Origin: Pseudomonadota bacterium
GTDB taxonomy: Bacteria; Myxococcota; Polyangia; GCA-2747355; JACKDQ01
Direction: 5' to 3'
Length of the DNA: 5,507 nucleotides
Assembly (NCBI GenBank): GCA_030591195.1
Contig: JAUVBO010000278.1
Span: 1-5,507 of the forward strand
Shown here: one piece after another, positions 1-5,507 of the stretch
Layout of the letters: each line of letters starts with the position of its first letter
How positions within the stretch are numbered: the stretch's first letter is position 1
The notes under the pieces: generated by a model
What the model was told of the DNA's origin: nothing
The model's database searches: none
The model's input: only the letters and a program-made list of their open reading frames with translations
Program-made: the position numbers and the translations under genes

Positions 1-4
1 ACTC

Positions 5-682
5 GTGTCTCTCCGCGCGTTCGTCGCCAGCGCGATTCTTCTCTCCTCGGTTGCCGTCGCAACCGCGGCCCCGAAGAAGCAAGAGATGAAGGCTCTGTTC
101 GGCAAGATCAGCTTGTGGCGGCAATACAAACGCATGCACGCTGCCGTACCTCGCGCGTTGGTGCGCACCCGTCGGCCGGGCAGGAGCCTGCACGCCTACA
201 ACGTGTCGGCCACCCGGCGGAAGCTGCGGCGTCTCCGAGGGCGCCTCGAGTCGCTGGCCCGCAAGGTGGTAGCTCGCAATGCGAGCAGAGCGGTGCGGGC
301 GCGTGCGGCTTTCGAAGAGCTGCGTCACCTGCTCGAGGTGCGCATCTTGCAGTTCGAGGAGATCGCCGAAGGGCACCGCGGCAGGATGCCGCGGGAGGAC
401 GTGACGAAGTCACTGCGCGGCGTCGTGAAAGAGGGCCCTGCCCTCGAGAATTTCGTCGCCTGGTGGGTCGACGGCGCCGAGAGCGATCCCTGGGTGGAGG
501 AGCATATCTTGAGCGAGGTGAAGCACAGGCTGGGGGCTCTGCTCTCCCTCGTCGAGAGAGCTAAGCAAGAGAAGCCGATCGATCCCAAGCTCGACGCGGC
601 CGCCCAGGCGCGCATCTCTGAGCAGAAGAAGTTGCTCTCGAGGTTGCGCAAGGGGAATACGCGCCCGATTCCTGCGAAATAG
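5..682 (+). CDS. Secreted basic coiled-coil protein of unknown function, 225 aa
   Basis: I do not recognise a family. The GTG at 5 is followed by a classic Sec signal peptide: a short n-region with one Arg (residue 4), a hydrophobic stretch at about residues 6-20 and a small-residue cleavage site (A19-T20-A21, probable cut before A22-P23). The mature protein is therefore probably periplasmic or exported. There is no lipobox Cys and no later membrane segment. The mature part is rich in Arg/Lys and mostly helical in character. Residues about 68-120 (RRKLRRLRGRLESLARK onward) and about 165-216 look like amphipathic or coiled-coil helices, separated by a more globular piece with a WW pair at 153-154. 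The frame stays open to the left edge, so the true start could lie a few codons upstream, but the signal peptide fits the GTG well. Any ribosome binding site is outside the window. GC content is visibly lower than in the facing gene. The stop is TAG at 680-682. Confidence 0.75.
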   Translation: MSLRAFVASAILLSSVAVATAAPKKQEMKALFGKISLWRQYKRMHAAVPRALVRTRRPGRSLHAYNVSATRRKLRRLRGRLESLARKVVARNASRAVRARAAFEELRHLLEVRILQFEEIAEGHRGRMPREDVTKSLRGVVKEGPALENFVAWWVDGAESDPWVEEHILSEVKHRLGALLSLVERAKQEKPIDPKLDAAAQARISEQKKLLSRLRKGNTRPIPAK

Positions 683-694
683 AAAGAGCCGCGG

Positions 695-707
695 GTCGTC
701 CGGGCAG
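695..707 (+). repeat. 13-bp direct repeat, left copy
   Basis: GTCGTCCGGGCAG occurs here and exactly again at 863-875, 168 bp apart in the same orientation. The two copies flank the possible transposase fragment. The flanking bases differ, so the identity is limited to these 13 bp. Confidence 0.6.
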
Positions 708-718
708 GGAGGTCTGGC

Positions 719-799
719 TACCAGCGTCGACGCGCCCGAGCGCAGGTCATTGCCAAACCGCAGACCGGCGCGGTGAGCTTCATCCAGCTCTAGGGCAGC
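719..799 (+). pseudogene. Possible decayed fragment of an IS91-family transposase
   Basis: Read from 719 in this frame, the translation runs through RRRARAQVIAKPQTGAVSFI and then Gln, Leu, a TAG stop (791-793), Gly and Ser. As I recall it, IS91/IS801-type transposases carry a conserved segment with an Arg-rich stretch followed by 'TGAVTFIQRFGS', ahead of the 'NxHFH' metal-binding motif. The match covers Arg-rich, PQTGAV-S-FIQ and then GS after the stop, with the stop sitting where RF is expected. Nothing like HFH follows, so only about 27 codons remain and the fragment cannot be functional. The identification rests on remembered motif similarity over a short span. It could instead be chance, or the end of another gene. 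Confidence 0.4.
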
Positions 800-862
800 G
801 GCACCATCTCTTCACGATACCTGTCCGGCGTAGCGGATCAGGTCCAGTCCGCCACCTCAGAT

Positions 863-875
863 GTCGTCCGGGCAG
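863..875 (+). repeat. 13-bp direct repeat, right copy
   Basis: This is the second exact copy of GTCGTCCGGGCAG. It lies just before the hairpin that follows the minus-strand gene. Both copies fall in the same reading phase (spacing 168 = 3 x 56), so they might be a trace of a small duplication rather than an insertion target duplication. Confidence 0.6.
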
Positions 876-878
876 CTT

Positions 879-900
879 GAGAAAGGACCTTGGCAGGTCC
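879..900 (-). terminator. Candidate intrinsic terminator for the giant minus-strand gene
   Basis: On the minus strand, 16 nt separate the TGA stop (919-917) from a perfect 6-bp stem with a 4-nt loop, GGACCT-GCCA-AGGTCC (900-885). It is followed directly by TTTCTC (884-879). The placement right after the stop is what one expects of a Rho-independent terminator. The stem is short and the T tract is broken by a C, so it may be weak. Confidence 0.45.
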
Positions 901-916
901 GGGATCGTTGCTCCGC

Positions 917-1183
917 TCAGTGCAGCAGGCCGGTGACCCCGACGGTCACGCGCATGCCGTCGGTGGCCTCGCCGGTGGCCAGATCGCGATCGGGCTCCAT
1001 CCTCACCGTCGGCAGCCAGTCGGCGACGACCCGGCCCAGCCAGCGCTGGCGGCGGCGGTCGAGCCGGAGCTGGAGCTGGCGCGACGACGCGCGCGCGCCG
1101 TCGACCTCGTCAGCGTTCGTGTCTGCGGCGATCGATGTCCCGGGCGCCGGCGCCGCCGCGCGGTCCTCGCGACGATCGTCGAA
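917..1183 (-). other. Polar C-terminal tail of the giant protein
   Basis: Residues 1422-1509 leave the hydrophobic array at SFDDRREDRA. They run through an Ala/Pro/Asp/Thr-rich linker (about 1430-1452) and a strongly basic helix (RLDRRRQRWLGR, 1461-1472), and end in two short strand-like stretches (WLPTVRMEP and GMRVTVGVTGLL). No known domain is recognisable. The side of the membrane cannot be decided from the sequence alone. Confidence 0.5.
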
Positions 1184-4100
1184 GGACAGAAACGAGGTGA
1201 CGATCGTGCCGATGACCAGCCCGCCGCTGCCGCCGGCGATGGTGCCGATCTGGGCCCCCTCGGCGGAGAAGATCGCCCCGATGCCGGTGGCGACGCTGAC
1301 GCCGAGTAAGCCCGAGAGGTTGATCCAGCCGAGCCGCCGGGGCGTCCAGCCGACCCAGCTGCTGAGCGCCAGGCTCGAGGCGGCGATGCCGATGTTGCTG
1401 CCGAGGGCGGTGAAGCCGGCGATCCGCCGGCCGCTGACGTCGGCGCCGAGGTTGCGCGCCAGGTTAGCGCTGAAGCCGCCGATCCACGCGCCCCAGATCG
1501 AGCCCGAAAAGGCGGTCCAGACCTCGGTGTAGCTGACGTCGACCAGCTGGCTGACCAGGCTGCCGCCGAGGCTGCCGAGGCCCAGCGCCGCCATCACCGC
1601 GCCGCCGACCCGGCGATCCGAGGCGTCGAACATCAGCGACAGGCCGGTGCCCTGCCAGCCGCTGTAGGCGGTGAACAGGGTGGTCAGCAGCCGGTCGGGT
1701 CCGCTGTAGCTGGTGCGGCTGGTGAGCCAGGCGCCGGCGATGGTCCCGGTGAGGCTCGCGGCCTGGGCCAGCGCCACCGCCGGCCGGTCGTCCTGCTCGT
1801 CGATCATCAGGCCGAGCCCGGCGCCGAACATCGCCGAGCCGGCGCCGATCAGCGACATCTCGCCCAGCCGCCTCGCCGGCAGCTCGACCCGCTGAGCCAG
1901 CAGGCTGCCGGCGACCAGCCCGGCGCCGAAGCCGAGCGACAGCCCGCCGGCCACCTCGCGCGCGTCGAGCGTGCCGAGCCGCGGCCGCCGCATCGCCGGC
2001 ACCCACGCGGCGAGCGCGCTGCCGTAGGCGCTGAGGTAGGTCACCAGGGCGCGGTCGTCGGCGCTGTGGTGGGTGTGGGGGGCGCGCAGCCCGGCGGCCA
2101 GCCACAGGGCGGTGCCGGTGCCGAGCATCAGCCGCGAGGTGTTGCGATCGCTGACGCCGCTCACCAGGCCGAGACCAGCGCCGATGGCGTCGCCGGCGAT
2201 CAGGCCGAGCGACATCTCGCCGACGTCGGCCGGCCGGACCTCGCTCAGCTGCGACAGGGCCGCGCCGGCCAGCAGGCCGACCGAGGCGCCCACCGCGGCG
2301 CCGCCCCCCCGCTGGCGGTCGGACGGGCTCTCGGCGACGAGGTCGGCCAGCAGCAGGCCCTGGAGCGCGCCGCCGGCGGTCAGCTGGGTGGTCAGCAGCG
2401 CGTCGCGCCCGCTGAAGCGGACGTGGGGTGACAGCAGGCCGGCGGTGAGCCACAGCCCGGTGCCGGCAGCGAGGGTCAGCCGCCCGACCTCGTGATCGGG
2501 CCGGTCGAGCAGCAGGCCGAGGCCGCCGCCGAGAGCATCGCCGGCGAGCAGTCCGAGCGTCGCCTCGCCGACGTCGCTGGCCTTCAGATCGCTCAGCTGC
2601 GACAGCAGCGCACCGACCAGCAGGCCGCCGGCGCTACCAACCATCGCGCCGCCGATCCGCTGGTCGCGGCTCGGCCCGCCGCCCGGCCGCAGGTCGGCCA
2701 GCAGCGCGCCCTGCAGCAGGCCGCCCGACACCAGGCTGGCGGTCAACAGCATATCGCCGCGGCCGAAGTCGAGCCGGGGCGCCAGCAGTCCGCCGCCGAG
2801 CCACAGGGCGGTGCCGGTGAGCAGCGCCGCCCGCCGGGCGTCGCGGCCCGCGCCGCCGGCGAGCAGCGCCGCGCCGCCGCCGAGCACGTCGCCGGCCGCC
2901 AGCGCCAGCGAGGTCTGAACCGCGTCGGCGTGATCGACCTCGGTGGCCTGACCGATCAGCGCGCCGGCCAGCAGCCCGGCGCTGGCGCCGACGAGCAGCC
3001 CACCGGCCCGCTGGCTGGACCCGCCCCCGTTGAGGTCGGCGAGCAGCAGCCCCTGCGCGACGCCGCCCGCGGTCAGGTGTGCCATCAGCCCGGCGTCACG
3101 TCCGCTGTATCGCAGCCGCGGCGCGGCCAGCGCGCCGGCTGCCAGACCCACCGCCCCGGCGCCCTCCATCAGCCCGACGGTCAGCCGCGCGTCGCGGTCG
3201 AGCAGCAGGCCGAGGCCGCCGCCGAAGGCCAGGCCCGCGCCGCTCCAGACGCCGAGCTCGACCACGTCGGCGCCATCGAGCTCGACGCCCTGGCTGACGG
3301 CGGCGCCGATCAGCGCCCCGAGCCCGGCGCCGAAGAGCGCGCCGCCCACCGCGTCGCGGTCGCTGAACGCCTCGCCGCGCCAGAGCCGCGGCGCGTGGCC
3401 CAGCGACCAGCCGCCGTAGCCCGCCAGCAGGGCGGTCAGCCCCACGTCGGCGCCGGAGAAGCGCATCCGCGGCGCCAGCGCCGCGCTCGCCGCCAGGCCG
3501 GCGGCGGAGGTCGCGTGCATCAGCGCCACCACCCCGCGGTCCTGCAGGTCCGGGATCAGCAGCCCGAGGCCGCCGCCGAGGCTGGTCGACGCCAGCGTCG
3601 CAGGGGTCAGCACCTTGACCGTGCGGCCCGAGACGTCCGCCAGCCGGCTGACGGCGCTGGCGGCGATGGTGCCCGCCAGGCCCGCGGCCATCGCGCCGCC
3701 GCCGATGGCGCGGCCGTCGGGGCCGTCGTCCCACAGCTTGGGCAGCCAGGCGCCGATCCACGTCCCGTAGCTGGCGCCGAACAGGGTTAGCGAGACGTCG
3801 CGGGCGCGCAGCGACAGCCGGCTGGCCGTCAGCGCGCCAGCGGCCAGCCCGACCGCCGCGCTGCCGGCGGCGACGCCGTAGCCCCGCCGGCCGCGCAGCT
3901 CGGGCAACATCAGCGACAGCCCGCCGCCGATGCCCGAGGCGCCGAAGCTGGTCAGCCACAGCCAGCCCTGCTCGGCCGCCGAGAGCTCGCTGAGCTGGCT
4001 AGCCACCGTGCCGCCGAGGTAGCCCGCCGCCTCGCCCATGGCGCCGAAGCCGCCCACCGAGCGGGCGTCGAGGGCCGCGCCGAAGAGCGCGCCGGCGTGG

Positions 4101-5507
4101 GCGCCAAGCAGCGACGTGTGCACCAGCAGGCCCGCGTCGCGGTTGCTGATCCGCACCCGCGGCGCGACGTACCCAGTGACCGCGAGCACGCCGAGGGGCA
4201 GCACCCCGGCGGTCAGGCCGATGGCGGTGCGCACGCCGGCGCTGCGCTCGGTGTCACCAAGCTGGAGCCCGAAGCCGATGCCGCCGACGGTGGCCTGGGC
4301 CATGCTGAGGTTGATCCAGCCGAGGTCCCGCCCGTCCCACCACTGGCCGCGCACCGCGAGCAGGCCGGCGGCGGCGCCGGCGATGTTGGTGCCGAGCACC
4401 GGCCAGGCGAGGTTGCGGTCGAGCCGCGCTGCGAGCCCGGCGCTCAGCCCCGCCGAGGTGGTCCAGGCGGCGACGGTGGTGAAGGTGCCGAAGTCGACCA
4501 GCGAGACCTCCCGCCGGTGCGACAGCAGAAAGACCGTGCCGCCGCCGAGCACCGCGCCCGACAGCGCGGCGATGGTCGGGTTGGCGCCCTTGGCGCCCTT
4601 GGCCATCGCGTAGAAAGCGGTGGTGCCGAGCGCCGAGCCGGCGGTCAGCAGCGGAAAGAATCCCCGCCGGTCGGGGGGCCGGGGCAGCGCCGCCAGCCGC
4701 GCCTTGAGCTGGACCGCGAAGTGCTGCTCGAGCAGGGCCAGCGAGGCGCGGGCGACGCGGGCGTCCTTGTCCTGCCGTCCCCGCCAGAGCAGCTCGAGGG
4801 TGCCCCGGGCCTTGCGCGCGACCAGCGCCCGGGCGGCGGCGAGGCGCATCGGCGGTCCCTCGGCCGAGCGGCGATAGACCCGGCGCAGCGCGGCGGTGAT
4901 CTGACGACCCTCGAGCGTCGCCAGCCCGGCCAGCGCCGCCAGCCGATGCAAACCGCGTCGCTGGCGCACCCGGCGCAGCAGCGCCGCACGCACCCGGCGG
5001 CGGCTGGCCCGCGGCGCGAGGAAGGCGACCGCCTGGCCTTGGACGAACGGGTTGGCCTGCTCGAACAGCCGGATCATCCGCGCGGTCAGCGCCCGGCGCA
5101 CCGCTGGCCGGTCGGGCTCGCGGGGCAGCAGCAGCCCGTGGGCTTGCTCTTGCTCGGCGCCAGTGCCGCTGGCCACAAACGCGATCAGCCGGCGCTCGGC
5201 CTGGGGCGCCGCGAGGCGGGCGAGGTGGCGCAGCGCCGCCAGCCGCAGCCCGGGGGCCCGGTCGTAGCTGGCATAGAGCAGCGGCCCCAGCGCCTCACGA
5301 GAGGTCGCGACGGCAACGAGCGCGGCGAGGGACCGGGTCCGCCCCGCGGCGTGGCCCGGACCGAGCAGCTCGGCCAGCGCCAGCAGGTGACGGGGCTCGC
5401 GGCAGCCATCGCAGGGCTGCAGCAGCTTGGCGGCGTTGGCCGCCACCGCGCCGAGCTCACCGCTGGCAGGGTGAGCCGACAGGCGCTGCAGCGCCCTCTT
5501 GGCCGCG
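917..5507 (-). CDS. Giant HEAT-repeat protein with tandem glycine-rich membrane repeats (5' end outside window)
   Basis: One open frame runs from the right edge to TGA at 919-917, at least 1529 codons. Residue numbers here count from the GTG at 5446. That GTG is unlikely to be the start: no Shine-Dalgarno sequence precedes it, and 20 more in-frame codons up to the edge read as helical sequence (AAKRALQRLSAHPASGELGA) that merges into the same domain. Order of parts: HEAT/armadillo-like helices up to about residue 250, with a C12-x-x-C15 pair; a Gly/Ala/Leu-rich hydrophobic region at about 262-1421 made of tandem units of about 116 residues; and a polar tail at 1422-1509 with many Arg and Asp. 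No enzyme motif is visible. The likely location is a membrane, with the HEAT part on one face acting as a scaffold or partner-binding domain; this is inference. Any signal peptide would lie off-window. I cannot name a family; the repeats recall hypothetical proteins of large-genome deltaproteobacteria. The gene is convergent with the secreted-protein gene. Confidence 0.85.
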   Translation of the reverse strand, partial: AAKRALQRLSAHPASGELGAVAANAAKLLQPCDGCREPRHLLALAELLGPGHAAGRTRSLAALVAVATSREALGPLLYASYDRAPGLRLAALRHLARLAAPQAERRLIAFVASGTGAEQEQAHGLLLPREPDRPAVRRALTARMIRLFEQANPFVQGQAVAFLAPRASRRRVRAALLRRVRQRRGLHRLAALAGLATLEGRQITAALRRVYRRSAEGPPMRLAAARALVARKARGTLELLWRGRQDKDARVARASLALLEQHFAVQLKARLAALPRPPDRRGFFPLLTAGSALGTTAFYAMAKGAKGANPTIAALSGAVLGGGTVFLLSHRREVSLVDFGTFTTVAAWTTSAGLSAGLAARLDRNLAWPVLGTNIAGAAAGLLAVRGQWWDGRDLGWINLSMAQATVGGIGFGLQLGDTERSAGVRTAIGLTAGVLPLGVLAVTGYVAPRVRISNRDAGLLVHTSLLGAHAGALFGAALDARSVGGFGAMGEAAGYLGGTVASQLSELSAAEQGWLWLTSFGASGIGGGLSLMLPELRGRRGYGVAAGSAAVGLAAGALTASRLSLRARDVSLTLFGASYGTWIGAWLPKLWDDGPDGRAIGGGAMAAGLAGTIAASAVSRLADVSGRTVKVLTPATLASTSLGGGLGLLIPDLQDRGVVALMHATSAAGLAASAALAPRMRFSGADVGLTALLAGYGGWSLGHAPRLWRGEAFSDRDAVGGALFGAGLGALIGAAVSQGVELDGADVVELGVWSGAGLAFGGGLGLLLDRDARLTVGLMEGAGAVGLAAGALAAPRLRYSGRDAGLMAHLTAGGVAQGLLLADLNGGGSSQRAGGLLVGASAGLLAGALIGQATEVDHADAVQTSLALAAGDVLGGGAALLAGGAGRDARRAALLTGTALWLGGGLLAPRLDFGRGDMLLTASLVSGGLLQGALLADLRPGGGPSRDQRIGGAMVGSAGGLLVGALLSQLSDLKASDVGEATLGLLAGDALGGGLGLLLDRPDHEVGRLTLAAGTGLWLTAGLLSPHVRFSGRDALLTTQLTAGGALQGLLLADLVAESPSDRQRGGGAAVGASVGLLAGAALSQLSEVRPADVGEMSLGLIAGDAIGAGLGLVSGVSDRNTSRLMLGTGTALWLAAGLRAPHTHHSADDRALVTYLSAYGSALAAWVPAMRRPRLGTLDAREVAGGLSLGFGAGLVAGSLLAQRVELPARRLGEMSLIGAGSAMFGAGLGLMIDEQDDRPAVALAQAASLTGTIAGAWLTSRTSYSGPDRLLTTLFTAYSGWQGTGLSLMFDASDRRVGGAVMAALGLGSLGGSLVSQLVDVSYTEVWTAFSGSIWGAWIGGFSANLARNLGADVSGRRIAGFTALGSNIGIAASSLALSSWVGWTPRRLGWINLSGLLGVSVATGIGAIFSAEGAQIGTIAGGSGGLVIGTIVTSFLSFDDRREDRAAAPAPGTSIAADTNADEVDGARASSRQLQLRLDRRRQRWLGRVVADWLPTVRMEPDRDLATGEATDGMRVTVGVTGLLH
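1316..1333 (-). repeat. 18-bp repeat encoding LGWINL, distal copy
   Basis: GAGGTTGATCCAGCCGAG on the plus strand is identical to 4307-4324. On the minus strand it encodes the LGWINL core of an LGWINLS motif (residues 1372-1378) near the C-terminal end of the repeat array. It is preceded by an LGSNIGIAASSL stretch that parallels one in the proximal module. Confidence 0.7.
2502..2532 (-). repeat. 31-bp exact internal DNA repeat, copy 1
   Basis: This stretch is identical to 3195-3225, in the same orientation and reading frame. On the minus strand it encodes the end of a hydrophobic helix, GGGLGLLLDR (residues 973-982). The copies lie 693 bp (231 codons, two repeat units) apart. Confidence 0.7.
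3195..3225 (-). repeat. 31-bp exact internal DNA repeat, copy 2
   Basis: This is the second copy of the 31-bp identity, encoding GGGLGLLLDR at residues 742-751. The match includes synonymous positions, which points to recent duplication or gene conversion between units, although strong GC codon bias also favours identity here. Confidence 0.7.
4307..4324 (-). repeat. 18-bp repeat encoding LGWINL, proximal copy
   Basis: This copy is identical to 1316-1333, nearly 3 kb away. It encodes LGWINLS at residues 375-381 near the N-terminal end of the array, preceded by LGTNIAGAAAGLLA (351-364). The two LGWINLS modules bracket the regular repeats and neither occurs inside them. Confidence 0.7.
4697..5507 (-). 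other. HEAT/armadillo-like domain of the giant protein (partial)
   Basis: The segment upstream of residue 1 and residues 1-250 form successive amphipathic helix pairs rich in Ala, Leu and Arg. Examples are GLRLAALRHLARLAAPQAER (66-85), GLHRLAALAGLATLEGRQIT (165-184), RLAAARALVARKARGTLELL (201-220) and ARVARASLALLEQ (229-241). The recurring pattern of a hydrophobic helix ending in a polar turn, with Arg at helix starts, is typical of HEAT repeats, which form curved protein-binding solenoids. At least five or six repeats are visible and more probably lie beyond the edge. The domain is strongly basic. The CxxC at residues 12-15 is isolated, with no second Cys pair nearby to complete a zinc site. 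Confidence 0.65.

Larger units (their letters stand above)
683..916. other. Convergent intergenic region with mobile-element debris
   Basis: This gap lies between two convergent stop codons, TAG at 680-682 on the plus strand and TGA at 919-917 on the minus strand. I see no intact gene in it. It holds a possible transposase relic (719-799), a 13-bp direct repeat pair (695-707 and 863-875), a 10-bp palindrome GCGTCGACGC (724-733) and a hairpin next to the minus-strand stop. No convincing Rho-independent terminator for the plus-strand gene is visible. Confidence 0.7.
1184..4663 (-). repeat. Protein-level tandem repeat region: about nine units of 116 aa, each two half-units of 58 aa
   Basis: Aligning by eye on the loop PRxRFSGRD gives anchors at residues 430, 543, 660, 777, 891, 1008, 1124 and 1244, with a weaker one at 311. 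Spacings are 119, 113, 117, 117, 114, 117, 116 and 120. A second loop type (SQLSEVxxAD) falls between them at 483, 600, 718, 832, 949, 1065, 1184 and 1299. Weaker copies occur at about 364 and 1416. The two loop types sit in similar contexts: small-residue hydrophobic helix, loop, then a helix ending LLLD or LLADL. The real period is therefore about 58 residues. Asp lies seven residues after the Arg/His anchor in all nine copies of the first loop (318, 437, 550, 667, 784, 898, 1015, 1131, 1251). Gly/Ala every third or fourth residue in the helices is glycine-zipper-like. If every hydrophobic segment crosses the membrane there would be about 40 crossings. Confidence 0.75.

Noticed and set aside
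713..727. Hairpin CTGG-CTA-CCAG and nearby GC-rich pairings as a terminator for the plus-strand gene
   Set aside because: The stem is only 4 bp and has no following T tract. Stems this short are everywhere in GC-rich sequence.
861..1532. A 223-codon plus-strand open frame starting ATG at 861
   Set aside because: It overlaps the 3' end of the giant gene and reads as Ser/Arg/Pro-rich low-complexity sequence with no domain-like texture and no good ribosome binding site. It is best explained as a shadow frame.
1464..2453. A 329-codon minus-strand open frame in another phase of the giant gene
   Set aside because: Its translation is almost all Arg, Ala, Gly, Pro and Asp, as expected from an out-of-phase reading of GC-rich repeats.
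2492..3790. A 432-codon plus-strand open frame opposite the giant gene
   Set aside because: It is an antisense shadow of a GC-rich frame with almost no stops. Its translation is low-complexity Gln/Ala/Arg/Pro sequence, while the minus strand shows coherent repeats and hydrophobic periodicity.
1184..4663. The repeated sequence as a CRISPR array, DNA satellite or integron-like array
   Set aside because: The periodicity is in the protein, with imperfect units of about 350 bp, drift at silent and coding positions, and one intact reading frame. There are no short identical repeats with unique spacers.
5408..5425. CxxC pair (residues 12-15) in the HEAT domain as a zinc or redox site
   Set aside because: There is a single pair with no further Cys/His cluster in the visible domain, so no metal site can be supported.

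Overview
The window is very GC-rich, with G/C-heavy codon use throughout. Its gene content suits a large-genome, high-GC bacterium: a secreted basic coiled-coil protein, a trace of a transposase, and a giant HEAT plus glycine-rich membrane-repeat protein. Myxococcota or a related deltaproteobacterial lineage is my best guess. That rests on style only, because there is no rRNA or housekeeping marker here.

Layout. Positions 5-682 (+) encode a 225-residue protein of unknown function with a clear N-terminal signal peptide. Positions 683-916 form a convergent intergenic gap. It holds a short, stop-interrupted reading frame that resembles a piece of an IS91-type transposase, a pair of exact 13-bp direct repeats, and a hairpin followed by a short T tract that could terminate the minus-strand gene. 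Positions 917-5507 (-) are one uninterrupted coding frame of at least 1529 codons. Its start lies beyond the right edge of the window; the first GTG one might choose (5446) has no ribosome binding site and the frame continues upstream in HEAT-like sequence.

The giant protein is the notable object. About 270 N-terminal residues visible here are HEAT/armadillo-like helical repeats. They are followed by about 1160 residues of Gly/Ala/Leu-rich hydrophobic sequence built from eight to nine tandem units of about 116 residues. Each unit splits into two related halves of about 58 residues, and each half has two hydrophobic segments joined by a short polar loop. One loop type carries an Asp at the same offset in every copy (consensus PRxRFSGRD). 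A hydrophilic tail of 88 residues closes the protein. I do not recognise a named family. A soluble HEAT scaffold attached to a many-pass, glycine-zipper-like membrane domain is an inference from sequence texture.

The two genes face each other and are not an operon. Nothing in the window shows that they work together.
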